Positions 1 through 7,810 are shown, counted from the first letter of the stretch. The stretch: DNA of 16,236 bases from Candidatus Dormiibacterota bacterium (GCA_955652585.1 CATPBF010000080.1:1-16236); one strand, 5' to 3'. A program made the numbers and translations. The notes: generated from the letters alone by a model not told the origin.

Positions 1-1451
1 GAGGGGGCGTTCGCTCCGCCAGAAGCCGGCGCGGGAGTGGGGGAGGGGTACGGGGTCGGGCTGGCGGCCGCACGCCGGTTGGGGATGTGGATCGCACGGC
101 CTTGCGCGGCGAGCGCGGCCTCCATGATGGCTTCGGGCAGGGTCGGGTGGGCGTGCATCGTCAGGTCGAGCTGCTCGAGGGTGAGGCCGTTCTGGACGGC
201 GAGGGTCGCCTCGGCGATCAGGTCGGTGGCGCGCGGTCCGATGATGTGGACGCCCAACAGGCGGCCAGAGGCTGCGTCGGCGACCACCTTGACGAAACCT
301 TCGGTCTGACCGATGGTCAACGCCCGGCCGGCGGCCGCGAACGGAAAGCGGCCGACCTTGACTTCGAGGCCGCGATCCTTCGCCTCCTTCTCGCCGAGAC
401 CGACATGCGCGATCTCGGGATCTGTGTACACGCAGTTGGGCGCCGCGTGGTAGTCGGGGATGCGCGCGTGGCCGGCCATGTTCTCGACCGCGCACACACC
501 TTCATATGAGGCGACGTGCGCGAGCATGATGCCGCCGATCACGTCCCCGATGGCCCACACGCCCTCAGCGCGCGTGCGTAGGTAATCGTCGACGACCACA
601 CGACCGCGGTCGAGCTTCACGCCGGCCGCCTCGGCGCCGAGGCCCTCGGTGTATGGCGACCGGCCCACAGCAAGCAGGACCTGATCAGCATCAACAGCGC
701 CGCCCTCAGCCCCGGTCGAGAATCGAACCTGGAGCCCTCCGCCGATTTTGGCGACCTCGGCGACCTTGCTGTTGGTGTGGATCTCGCCGCCCAGGCTGGA
801 CAGGTGCTTGACGTAGACGTTGACGAGGTCGGCTTCGACCATCGGAAGGATCTGGGGCAGCATCTCGAGCACCGTGACCTTGGTGCCCAGCGCCGCGAAC
901 ATGGCGGCGAACTCCATGCCGACCACACCGCCGCCGATCACCGCCAGCCGCTTCGGGATCTCTTTCAGCTCGAGGATCGCGTCCGAATCGATCGTGAGCT
1001 CGGCGCCCTTCAATGGAATGCGGGACACGGCCGAACCCGTGGCGATGATGATGTTCTTGGCCTGCAGGCGCTCACCTCCGACCTCGATCGCGCCGCTGCC
1101 CGCCAGCTTGGCGGCACCGCTCACCATCGTCACGCCGCCGGCTTTGAGAAGCCCCTCGACGCCCTTGACGAGCTGGTCCACCACCGCGCTCTTTCGTTTC
1201 TGGGCCGCCGGCCAGTCGAATGTGAGGTTGCCCGCCACGACCCCGAACGGGGCGCCGTCCTTGGCCAGGGTATAGAGCTCGGAAGACTGCAGCAGCGCCT
1301 TGGTCGGGATGCAGCCACGGACCAGGCAGGTGCCGCCGTACCGATCCTTTTCGACGATGGCCGTCACTGCCCCGAGCTGGGCTGCGCGGAGAGCGGCGAC
1401 GTAGCCCCCAGGCCCGCCGCCCACCACTACGACGTCAAAAGTACCCGCCAT
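1..1451 (-). CDS. lpdA: dihydrolipoyl dehydrogenase (E3), 3' end off the window
   Basis: Flavoprotein E3 of 2-oxoacid dehydrogenase or glycine-cleavage complexes; it reoxidises dihydrolipoamide with NAD+ in the cytoplasm. Read on the minus strand, the N-terminus has the FAD-binding GGGPGGY (residues 11-17) and the redox disulfide in GGTCLVRGCIPTK (C42, C47). A second Rossmann motif GGGVVGMEFA follows near residue 176, then the catalytic dyad in HAHPTLPEA (H435, E440). The usual family C-terminus is reached near N458, but the frame stays open for about 25 more residues, rich in Pro and Ala, up to base 1. The gene is therefore partial at its 3' end and carries a non-standard tail or fusion linker. 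The ATG at 1451 has an AGGAG at 1456-1460. It lies 51 bp downstream of nadE on the same strand and is probably co-transcribed with it. Confidence 0.95.
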   Translation of the reverse strand, partial: MAGTFDVVVVGGGPGGYVAALRAAQLGAVTAIVEKDRYGGTCLVRGCIPTKALLQSSELYTLAKDGAPFGVVAGNLTFDWPAAQKRKSAVVDQLVKGVEGLLKAGGVTMVSGAAKLAGSGAIEVGGERLQAKNIIIATGSAVSRIPLKGAELTIDSDAILELKEIPKRLAVIGGGVVGMEFAAMFAALGTKVTVLEMLPQILPMVEADLVNVYVKHLSSLGGEIHTNSKVAEVAKIGGGLQVRFSTGAEGGAVDADQVLLAVGRSPYTEGLGAEAAGVKLDRGRVVVDDYLRTRAEGVWAIGDVIGGIMLAHVASYEGVCAVENMAGHARIPDYHAAPNCVYTDPEIAHVGLGEKEAKDRGLEVKVGRFPFAAAGRALTIGQTEGFVKVVADAASGRLLGVHIIGPRATDLIAEATLAVQNGLTLEQLDLTMHAHPTLPEAIMEAALAAQGRAIHIPNRRAAASPTPYPSPTPAPASGGANAP

Positions 1452-1455
1452 ATAG

Positions 1456-1460
1456 CTCCT
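1456..1460 (-). promoter_or_regulatory. ribosome binding site of lpdA
   Basis: AGGAG on the minus strand, 4 nt before the ATG at 1451. It supports this start, which places the FAD-binding GGGPGG motif at residues 11-16 as usual for E3. The 51-bp gap to nadE is AT-rich for this genome; I see no convincing -35/-10 pair in it. Confidence 0.6.
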
Positions 1461-1502
1461 ATCTATACCTGCTATCAGTATTGATTATGCCCAGTCGGCG
1501 CG

Positions 1503-3251
1503 CTAGCTCGTACGTCGGGCGCCGTTGGGGACGTAACGGTTGGTGATCGGCATGCGCCGGTCGCGGCCGAAAGCACGCGGCGTGATCTTCACGCCCGGAG
1601 GCGCCTGGCGGCGCTTGTACTCGCTGCGGTCGACGAGCTGGATCACGCGCGCAACGGTCTCAGGTCGGTGGCCCGCGGCGATGAGCTCCTCGGGTGTGAG
1701 GTCCTCTTCCACGTAACCGCGCAGGATCGGGTCGAGCTCTTCGTAAGGCGGGAGGCTGTCGGAGTCTTTCTGGCCGGGCTTGAGCTCAGCCGAGGGCGGC
1801 TTGGTCAGGACACGTTCCGGGATGGCCGGCCCCAAAGAGTTGCGATAGCGGCAGAGCTCGTAGACGGTCGTCTTGGTGATGTCTTTCAGCACTGCGTAGC
1901 CGCCGGCGATGTCGCCGTAAAGCGTCCCGTACCCGGTCGCGAGCTCGGACTTGTTGCCGGTGCTCAGCACGATGTAGCCGAACTTGTTCGACAGCGCGTG
2001 CAGGATGGTGGAGCGGATGCGCGGCTGGAGATTTTCCTCGGCCACTCCAGGCTTCGTCCCCTCAAAAACCGGGGCGAGTATCTCTTCGAAACCGCGATGC
2101 GGCGGCTCGATCGAGAAGTCCATGAGCTGCATTCCTAGCGCCTCAGCCACGAGGCCGGCGTCTTCCAGGCTTTCCGCAGAGGTGTGCCGCGAAGACATAC
2201 GCACGCAGATGACGTTTTCGGGGCCGAGGGCGTCGGCCGCGATCGCGGCGGTCAGGGCGGAGTCGACGCCACCGGACATGCCGATCACGACCTTCTGGAA
2301 CTGCTGCTTGTGGATGTAGTCGCCGGTACCGAGCACCACCGCCGCGTAAATTTCGGCGGCGCCGTCGAGTGGGGTCTCGATGCGGGGGGCGATCTTCGGC
2401 CTGGTCCGTTGCGTGACTAATGCCGCGAGCGGCACCTCAGTCACCTCGAGCTCCAGCCGTGCCGCGCCTTCGGCCTCATAGTGGATCTTCTCGTGGGGCC
2501 GGTGGAAGGGAGTGGTGCCCATGTCGACGTCGTACACAAGCAGGTCCTCTCGAAATGACGACGCGTGCGCGAGCAGCTCGCCGCGTGGGCCGAAGATCAC
2601 GCTGTTGCCGTCGAATACAAGCTCGTCCTGGCCGCCGATGAGGTTTATGTAAGCGACGAATGCCCCGTAGTCCGCGGCGCGGCCCGCGACCATCTCTTCG
2701 CGCGGCCCGCGCTTGCCGGCGGAATAAGGCGAACCGTTGATGTTGATCAGCAGCTCGGCGCCATGCTGGGCCTGCCATGCCATCGGGCCGGACGGATACC
2801 AGCAGTCCTCGCAGATCGACACGCCGACTTTGATGCCTGAGAGCTCGAAGATCGGACATCGGTGGCCGGCCGCGAAATAGCGCTGCTCGTCGAACACCCC
2901 ATAGTTGGGCAGGAACACCTTGTGGTAGACCGCCTTGATCTCGCCATCAGACATGAAGGCGGCGGCGTTGTAGAGGTCGCCATCCTCGTCGACGAAACCG
3001 ACGACCGCCGAGATTCCCTTGGTGGCGTCGGCCACGACCTGCAGCCGCTTCAGGTTGTCGCGGACGAACCCAGGCTTGAGCACGAGGTCTTCGGGCGGGT
3101 AGCCGGTGATCGCCAGCTCGGGAAAGGCGACGATGTCGACGCCCTGGTCGCGGGCGCGCCCGATCCAGTCGGTGATCAGGCGCGTGTTGCCCTCGAGGTC
3201 GCCGACGATGGTGTTGATCTGTGCCAGCCCGAGCCGGATCTGCCGCTCCAC
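1503..3251 (-). CDS. nadE: glutamine-dependent NAD+ synthase
   Basis: Final step of NAD synthesis: deamido-NAD plus ATP plus glutamine gives NAD. The protein has 582 residues, the usual two-domain length. The N-terminal nitrilase-type glutaminase domain shows the triad E45 (AFPELAITGYPPEDL), K111 (YHKVFLPNYGVF) and C147 (SICEDCWYPSGP). The C-terminal synthetase domain has the ATP-pyrophosphatase P-loop SGGVDS (residues 326-331) and the downstream STGNKSELATGYGTLYGD and RRQAPPGVKITPRAFGRDRR motifs. The start is GTG at 3251, the first start codon after an in-frame TAG. No Shine-Dalgarno is visible, but TAGCAT (3258-3263, minus strand) lies 6 nt upstream, as in leaderless genes. It is divergent from pyrF, with a 31-bp gap, and lpdA follows downstream. 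Confidence 0.97.
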   Translation of the reverse strand: MERQIRLGLAQINTIVGDLEGNTRLITDWIGRARDQGVDIVAFPELAITGYPPEDLVLKPGFVRDNLKRLQVVADATKGISAVVGFVDEDGDLYNAAAFMSDGEIKAVYHKVFLPNYGVFDEQRYFAAGHRCPIFELSGIKVGVSICEDCWYPSGPMAWQAQHGAELLININGSPYSAGKRGPREEMVAGRAADYGAFVAYINLIGGQDELVFDGNSVIFGPRGELLAHASSFREDLLVYDVDMGTTPFHRPHEKIHYEAEGAARLELEVTEVPLAALVTQRTRPKIAPRIETPLDGAAEIYAAVVLGTGDYIHKQQFQKVVIGMSGGVDSALTAAIAADALGPENVICVRMSSRHTSAESLEDAGLVAEALGMQLMDFSIEPPHRGFEEILAPVFEGTKPGVAEENLQPRIRSTILHALSNKFGYIVLSTGNKSELATGYGTLYGDIAGGYAVLKDITKTTVYELCRYRNSLGPAIPERVLTKPPSAELKPGQKDSDSLPPYEELDPILRGYVEEDLTPEELIAAGHRPETVARVIQLVDRSEYKRRQAPPGVKITPRAFGRDRRMPITNRYVPNGARRTS

Positions 3252-3282
3252 ACGCTCATGCTAGCTACGATTTGTCTCACCC
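3252..3282. promoter_or_regulatory. 31-bp divergent promoter region between nadE and pyrF
   Basis: This is the only non-coding space between two divergent genes, so both promoters must lie here or extend into the coding regions. Candidate -10 boxes are TAGCAT on the minus strand (3258-3263) and TACGAT on the plus strand (3266-3271), each 6-11 nt from its start codon. Neither gene has a Shine-Dalgarno sequence, which suggests leaderless or near-leaderless messages. No clear -35 boxes are seen. Confidence 0.4.
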
Positions 3283-4062
3283 ATGAGCTACTTCGATCGA
3301 CTGCGCGCGCTCTCGAAAGAGCGGCACACGCTCCTGTGTGTCGGACTCGACCCCGATCCCGAGCGCATCGCAGGCGGCGCGGCGGGCGCGCTCCGGCACT
3401 GCCGAGAGGTCGTGCGTCAGACCGAGGAGCACGTGTGCTGTTTCAAACCCAACAGCGCTTTCTGGGAGCAGTACGGCCCCGACGGCTGGCAGGCACTCCT
3501 GGAGCTACGCGATGAAGCACCGAAGACGCCATTTCTCTTCGATGCCAAGCGCGGTGACATGGGCAACACCATGCGCGCCTACGCGCTCACTGTTTTTAAG
3601 ACGATGGCGATGGACGCCGCCACAGTGAACCCGTATCTCGGCGCCGATTCGATCGAAGAGTTCACTCGTTACGAGGATCGCGGTGTGTACGTCGTGTGCC
3701 GATCCTCAAATCCCGGCGCCGCCGACCTGCAGCACCTGGACGCCGAGGGCAGGCCGCTGTACAAGCGCGTCGCAGAGCTGGCCGAGCGCCTCAACGCTCA
3801 CGGCAACGTCGGCCTGGTCGTCGGCGCCACCGCCCCGGCAGAGATCGCAGACGTGCGTCGCTCGTCGCAAATGCCGTTCCTCATCCCGGGCATCGGCGCG
3901 CAGGGTGGGGACCTCGAGGGCTCCGTGCGGGCGGCCTGGAATGGCGATCCCGCCTCTTGCCTGGTGTCGGCAAGCCGAAGCGTCATGTTCGCCGAGAACC
4001 CGGCGCGGGAGGCGGCCAAGGCGAAGGACGCGATCAACGCGGTGGTGGGCGCCCTGCGATGA
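3283..4062 (+). CDS. pyrF: orotidine 5'-phosphate decarboxylase, type 2
   Basis: Cytoplasmic enzyme that decarboxylates OMP to UMP, the last step of de novo pyrimidine synthesis. At 259 residues it matches the longer type-2 bacterial subfamily. Visible elements are GLDPD (21-25), FKPN (54-57), the catalytic FDAKRGDMGNT with K89 of the DAKRGD signature (87-92), NPYLGADSIEEF, and the phosphate-binding PGIGAQGGD (202-210). The ATG at 3283 has no Shine-Dalgarno sequence. The stop overlaps the next start as ATGA (4059-4062), so translation of the downstream cyclodeaminase gene is probably coupled to pyrF. Confidence 0.95.
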   Translation: MSYFDRLRALSKERHTLLCVGLDPDPERIAGGAAGALRHCREVVRQTEEHVCCFKPNSAFWEQYGPDGWQALLELRDEAPKTPFLFDAKRGDMGNTMRAYALTVFKTMAMDAATVNPYLGADSIEEFTRYEDRGVYVVCRSSNPGAADLQHLDAEGRPLYKRVAELAERLNAHGNVGLVVGATAPAEIADVRRSSQMPFLIPGIGAQGGDLEGSVRAAWNGDPASCLVSASRSVMFAENPAREAAKAKDAINAVVGALR

Positions 4063-5297
4063 GCGAGCAGAGGCACACGGCTCGCCTGGTCCTCAGGGGT
4101 CACATCATCGACTCGATGATCCTGCCCCAGGTCATGGACCTGGTCATGGACCAGGGCGGCAACTTCACCATCGAAGAGCTCAAGGTCGGGCAGCACAAGA
4201 CCGACACCTCGATCTGTCGAATGGAGGTGGTGGCGTCTTCGGCGGAGCAGCTCGACCGCATCGTGCGCCAGGCCCGCGCCCTGGGCGCGACGGCTGAGTC
4301 GGAAAAGCCGGCCCAGCTGAAGAAGGTAACCAAGGAAGGAGTGTTCCCGGAAGGCTTCTACTCGACGAGCAACCTGCCGACCGAGGTTCTGATCGGCAAC
4401 CACTGGGCGGTAGTCGAGGACATAGAGATGGACTGCGCGATCGCGGTCGACTCCAAAGCCGGCAGCGCGCGATGCATCGTGTTTCAGGGCGCGAAGCCCG
4501 GCACAGACGTAGTCGTCGGCCACGAGGGCGTGAGGGTCACGCCGCTCGAGCGATCGCGGCAGACGGAGATCTTCACCTTCATGGCCAGCGAGGTCTCGGC
4601 CGAAAAGCCAAAGAAGGTACTGATCGGCGCGATCGCCGAGGAGATGAAGCAGATCCGGAAGGCAGGCGGTCGCATCGTCGTGGTCGCAGGTCCCGCCGTC
4701 GTCCACACCGGGGCGGGGCGCTACCTGTCTCGGCTCATCGAGCTCGGGTACGTGCAGGTCCTGTTCGCCGGCAACGCCCTGGCCGTGCACGACGTGGAGT
4801 CGGCGCTGTTTGGGACAGCGCTGGGCGTCAACGTCGAGAGCGGCCTCGCCATCGAGCACGGGCACGAGCACCACATGCGGGCAATCAATCGTGTCCGGGC
4901 GGCAGGGGGCCTGCGACAGATGGTCGAAAGCGGGCAGCTCACCTCGGGGGTGATGAAGTCAGCGATCGACCACGGGGTCGAGTTCGTCCTCGCCGGTTCC
5001 GTGCGTGACGACGGGCCGCTGCCCGATGTGATCACCGACATGGTCCAGGCGCAGCAGGCCATGCGCGCCGCCCTGCACGGTGTCCGGATGGCGTTGATGC
5101 TATCGACGATGCTGCACTCGATCGCCACCGGCAATATGCTGCCGGCGGGTGTGCGCACCGTCTGCGTGGACATCAACCCGGCAGTCGTCACCAAGCTCGC
5201 CGACCGCGGGAGCTGGCAGTCGATCGGCCTGGTGACGGATGTCGAATCCTTCTTGCGCGAACTGGCCCTGGTCATAGAAACTGGGGCCCATGGCTAA
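4059..5297 (+). CDS. LOR/SDH-domain protein, putative NAD-dependent ornithine cyclodeaminase (TIGR00300 family)
   Basis: The 412-residue protein resembles the TIGR00300 family: the archaeal ornithine cyclodeaminase type, also the C-terminal part of cyanobacterial AgrE/ArgZ. Characterised members convert ornithine to proline and ammonia. Residues 1-100 form the LOR/SDH-like region (RLVLRGHIIDS, GGNFTIEELKVGQ, FPEGFYSTSNLPTEV). The C-terminal half carries a Rossmann-like GPAVVHTGAGRYL (211-223), LFAGNALAVHDVE, GHEHHM and MLHSIATGNMLPAGV. The start is the ATG of an ATGA overlap with pyrF; the frame is open further upstream, but only as a shadow of pyrF. It is unrelated to the mu-crystallin-type cyclodeaminase. 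The family call is firm from sequence patterns; the ornithine substrate is inferred from homologues. Confidence 0.8.
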   Translation: MSEQRHTARLVLRGHIIDSMILPQVMDLVMDQGGNFTIEELKVGQHKTDTSICRMEVVASSAEQLDRIVRQARALGATAESEKPAQLKKVTKEGVFPEGFYSTSNLPTEVLIGNHWAVVEDIEMDCAIAVDSKAGSARCIVFQGAKPGTDVVVGHEGVRVTPLERSRQTEIFTFMASEVSAEKPKKVLIGAIAEEMKQIRKAGGRIVVVAGPAVVHTGAGRYLSRLIELGYVQVLFAGNALAVHDVESALFGTALGVNVESGLAIEHGHEHHMRAINRVRAAGGLRQMVESGQLTSGVMKSAIDHGVEFVLAGSVRDDGPLPDVITDMVQAQQAMRAALHGVRMALMLSTMLHSIATGNMLPAGVRTVCVDINPAVVTKLADRGSWQSIGLVTDVESFLRELALVIETGAHG

Positions 5298-5439
5298 AGG
5301 ACGCAACAAGCAGGGACGCGAGGTCAAGAAGAAGAAGAAGGCCAAGGGGCCTGGCAGTCAGGCGCCCGCGGACGCGCAGTTTCGGCACCACTCGGTGGTG
5401 ACGAGCCAGCCGGAGCCGGCCCCGAAACCGCCCGAGTAG
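5290..5439 (+). CDS. 49-residue Lys-rich small protein of unknown function
   Basis: A short frame whose ATG overlaps the end of the cyclodeaminase gene by 8 bases, so it may be translationally coupled. The N-terminal third is strongly basic (MAKGRNKQGREVKKKKKAKG). The rest is low-complexity, rich in Pro, Gln, Ala and Glu (for example QPEPAPKPPE), and ends in TAG. No signal peptide, membrane segment or cysteine is present. The composition suggests a disordered nucleic-acid- or ribosome-binding peptide, but I do not recognise a named family. The next gene is convergent, 18 bp away, with no obvious terminator hairpin between them. Reality is supported by position and overlap; function is unknown. 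Confidence 0.55.
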   Translation: MAKGRNKQGREVKKKKKAKGPGSQAPADAQFRHHSVVTSQPEPAPKPPE

Positions 5440-5457
5440 TCCCGTCGACCCGGCTCG

Positions 5458-6279
5458 CTAGGCCCGCGCGCTCTCTCCGCCGCGCGGTCGACGCGGCCAT
5501 ATCCGCGCAGCCGCGAACAATAGAAAGAGGCCGAACAGGCCGCCCAGCGCGCGTTGTGGCAGCCACAATGCGAGCGAAGCGCCCACCAGGGCAGCCGGAA
5601 CGCCCGCAGCTCCCATCCACGCGGCCGCGCGAACGTCGAGGTCACCACTTCGGTAGTAGGTCAAGGCGCCGATCGCCGCGGTGGGGAGGATGGCGGCGAG
5701 CGACGTTCCCTGGGCGATGCGCTGGCCGACTCCAAATCCCAGCGCCAGGAACGGGACCACGAGGATTCCGCCGCCGACGCCCGTCAGACCGCTCACGACC
5801 CCAACCACCAAACCCCCGGCGGTGATGATCGCGAAGTCCCGCGGCTCGAAGACCCGCACAGCGGTGCCCACCAGCTGCGGCGCCGTCCCGACGATGGCGT
5901 CGTAGACCTCCTTGACGCCGACCCCGACCAGGACGATGGCGACGATCACCTTGAGCGCGGTGTCAGAGATCCTGCGGGCGGCCATGGCCCCAACGAGGGC
6001 CCCGATCGTTCCGCCCACCGCGAGGTAGAAAGCGACGCCCAGGTCGACCTGCGGGGTGCCGGGACCGAAGTAGTACCTCGCCGCGGCCACGATCGCGATC
6101 GGCAGGATGGCCGCGAGCGAGGTGCCGCTCGCCCGATGCTGGTCGCTGCCTGACCACATGACCTGGAGCGGGACCATGACGAAGCCGCCGCCGACGCCCA
6201 GCAGTCCCCCGGCGAAGCCCCCAAGGCCGCCGATCGCGGCATCGATGCGCGGGTTGGTCGATTTGCGCGAGCCGATCAA
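5458..6279 (-). CDS. TauE/SafE-family (DUF81) membrane transporter, putative sulfite/sulfonate exporter
   Basis: A 273-residue polytopic inner-membrane protein with about eight hydrophobic segments. It shows the internal repeat typical of the family: GGLGGFAGGLLGVGGGFVMVP with GTSLAAILPIA in the N-half, and VVGVVSGLTGVGGGILVVP with GTSLAAILPTA in the C-half. Characterised relatives export sulfite or sulfoacetate, but many are of unknown substrate. The only start near the N-terminus is TTG at 6279, 4 bp after the livF stop, with no clear Shine-Dalgarno, so it is probably read as the last gene of the transporter operon. The C-terminus ends in an Arg-rich tail and is convergent with the small basic gene. 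Confidence 0.88.
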   Translation of the reverse strand: MIGSRKSTNPRIDAAIGGLGGFAGGLLGVGGGFVMVPLQVMWSGSDQHRASGTSLAAILPIAIVAAARYYFGPGTPQVDLGVAFYLAVGGTIGALVGAMAARRISDTALKVIVAIVLVGVGVKEVYDAIVGTAPQLVGTAVRVFEPRDFAIITAGGLVVGVVSGLTGVGGGILVVPFLALGFGVGQRIAQGTSLAAILPTAAIGALTYYRSGDLDVRAAAWMGAAGVPAALVGASLALWLPQRALGGLFGLFLLFAAARIWPRRPRGGESARA

Positions 6280-6283
6280 CTGA

Positions 6284-7006
6284 CTACGAGAGCCGGCCGA
6301 CGTACAGGTTCACAACCTCCTCGTCATCGAGCAGCTTCTGGCCAGGCCCCTCGAGGCGGTTCTGCCCGAGCACGAGCACGTAAGCCCACTGTGCGTGCCG
6401 GAGCGTTTCGCGTGTGTTCTGCTCGATCACGAGCACGGCGACATTGGTCGCCTTGATGGCCTCGATTCGCTCCCAGATCAGACCCTGGAACTTTGGTGCG
6501 AGGCCCGCGCTGGGCTCGTCCAGGATGAGCACGGGGGGGTCGACCATCAACCCTCTCGCCAGCGCGAGCATGGTTCGCTGGCCTCCGCTCAACGTGTTGG
6601 CCCTGCGGTGGGACGAGGCCGCCAGATCGGGGAAGAGCTTGAAAAGCTGCTCGATCCTCTCGCGCACACCGGCCTTGCGGCTGTAGCCGCCCATGTCGAG
6701 GTTCTCGCGGATCGTGAGCTCGGGGAAGACGTTCGCGACCTGGGGCACGTAGGCGACGCCCTTGCGCACGAGCTTCTCGGCCGGCAGCCCGGTGACATCG
6801 ACGCCTAACACCTTGACGCTGCCGGCGGTGGGGCGGATCAGCCCAGCGATCGCCTTCAGAAGTGTCGACTTGCCCGCGCCGTTGGGACCGACGATGGCGG
6901 TGATGGCGCCGCGGTTCGCCGCGATGCTCACGCTTTCGATCACCGGAGGTCCGCCGTAGCCCGCCGTGAGCCCAACGACCTCGAGGGCGGGTGCGTCAGA
7001 CGTCAC
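6284..7006 (-). CDS. livF: branched-chain-amino-acid-type ABC transporter ATP-binding protein LivF
   Basis: Cytoplasmic ATPase subunit of a HAAT-type importer, 240 residues. Walker A is GPNGAGKST (40-48), the Q-loop PQVANVFPELTIREN follows (89-102), the signature is LSGGQ (139-143), and Walker B is VLILDEP (159-165). The length, the compact C-terminus ending near VNLYVGRLS, and the LivF-like N-terminus place it in the LivF rather than LivG group. The start is GTG at 7006, overlapping the livG stop as GTGA (7003-7006), so it is translationally coupled. It would pair with LivG on the LivHM permease. Confidence 0.95.
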   Translation of the reverse strand: MTSDAPALEVVGLTAGYGGPPVIESVSIAANRGAITAIVGPNGAGKSTLLKAIAGLIRPTAGSVKVLGVDVTGLPAEKLVRKGVAYVPQVANVFPELTIRENLDMGGYSRKAGVRERIEQLFKLFPDLAASSHRRANTLSGGQRTMLALARGLMVDPPVLILDEPSAGLAPKFQGLIWERIEAIKATNVAVLVIEQNTRETLRHAQWAYVLVLGQNRLEGPGQKLLDDEEVVNLYVGRLS

Positions 7007-7788
7007 GTGACCATTTCGCCCAGATACGCGTCGACGACATCCTGGTTCGAACGCAGCGAATCGAACGAACCTTCCGCGATCACGGCGCCCTGCGCCATCA
7101 CGATCACGTGCTCGGTCACCCGCTTGATGAAGGGCAGGTTGTGCTCGACGACGATGACGGAAGTACCAGCCGCGATGAACGCTTCGATGGCGAGGGCCAT
7201 GCGCTCTCCCAACACCGGGTTTACGCCGCCCATCGGCTCGTCGAGGATCACGAGCTCTGGCGCGGCCATGCGGATACGAGCGAACTCCAAGAGCCGCTTC
7301 TGGCCGCCGCTGAGATTGCCGGCGCGCTCATTGCGGAGCGCCAAAAGGCCGAACTCGTCGAGGATCTCGCGAGCTCTGGATAGTTCGTCCGCGGCCGTGT
7401 TCCGCTGGGCGCCCCGCAAGCCGAGAAGGCCGCCCACGAAACTCTCCCGGCCCGAATCCCACCGCGCCATAACCACGTTTTCGAGCACGGTGAGCCCGGG
7501 CCACTCGCGTGGGGATTGGAACGTGCGCATGAGTCCCAGGCGTGATATGCGATGGGGGGGAAGGCCTTGGAGCGCCATGCCCTTGAAGAGGACCGTCCCA
7601 CTGTCGGGCAGCTTGAAGCCGGAGATGAGGTCGATCGCGGTGCTCTTGCCCGCGCCGTTCGGCCCTATGAGTCCGGTCACCTGCCCCAAAGGAGCCCGGA
7701 ACGAGCAGCCGTCGACCGCGACCACGCCTCCGAAACGCTTGGTCAGCCCTCGCACCTCGAGCGCCGAGGTAGTGGCCGGCGCGCTCAA
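7003..7788 (-). CDS. livG: branched-chain-amino-acid-type ABC transporter ATP-binding protein LivG
   Basis: Second ATPase subunit, 261 residues. Walker A is GPNGAGKST (42-50), the Q-loop region RTFQSPREWPGLTVLENV (88-105), the signature LSGGQ (159-163), and Walker B ELVILDEPMGGVNPV with the LivG-type Asn-Pro. The C-terminal VDAYLG is typical of LivG. No ATG or GTG precedes the conserved N-terminus in a suitable position; TTG at 7788 is the best start, 22 bp after livM, with GAGGA a little far upstream (about 7803-7807). It overlaps livF by 4 bases. Confidence 0.94.
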   Translation of the reverse strand: MSAPATTSALEVRGLTKRFGGVVAVDGCSFRAPLGQVTGLIGPNGAGKSTAIDLISGFKLPDSGTVLFKGMALQGLPPHRISRLGLMRTFQSPREWPGLTVLENVVMARWDSGRESFVGGLLGLRGAQRNTAADELSRAREILDEFGLLALRNERAGNLSGGQKRLLEFARIRMAAPELVILDEPMGGVNPVLGERMALAIEAFIAAGTSVIVVEHNLPFIKRVTEHVIVMAQGAVIAEGSFDSLRSNQDVVDAYLGEMVT

Positions 7789-7810
7789 GCCTTTAGGGGT
7801 CCTCGCGAAC

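Noticed and set aside
777..1484. Plus-strand frame of 235 codons opposite lpdA
   Set aside because: The opposite strand encodes an intact E3 with disulfide and cofactor motifs; this frame has a His/Asp/Arg-rich shadow composition.
3696..4058. N-terminal extension of the cyclodeaminase frame by 121 codons
   Set aside because: This stretch is the pyrF gene read in another frame; the family N-terminus begins at the ATG at 4059.
4130..4152. Two copies of GGTCATGGACC at 12-base spacing, palindromic in parts
   Set aside because: Explained by the in-frame protein repeat QVMD-LVMD within a conserved helix of the cyclodeaminase-like protein; too short to call a repeat element.
3798..4874. Long open minus-strand frame (358 codons) opposite pyrF and the cyclodeaminase gene
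   Set aside because: Antisense to two well-supported genes, with low-complexity composition and no motif.
5440..5457. Possible bidirectional terminator between the convergent small basic gene and the TauE/SafE gene
   Set aside because: Only 18 bases, with no inverted repeat or T-tract visible.
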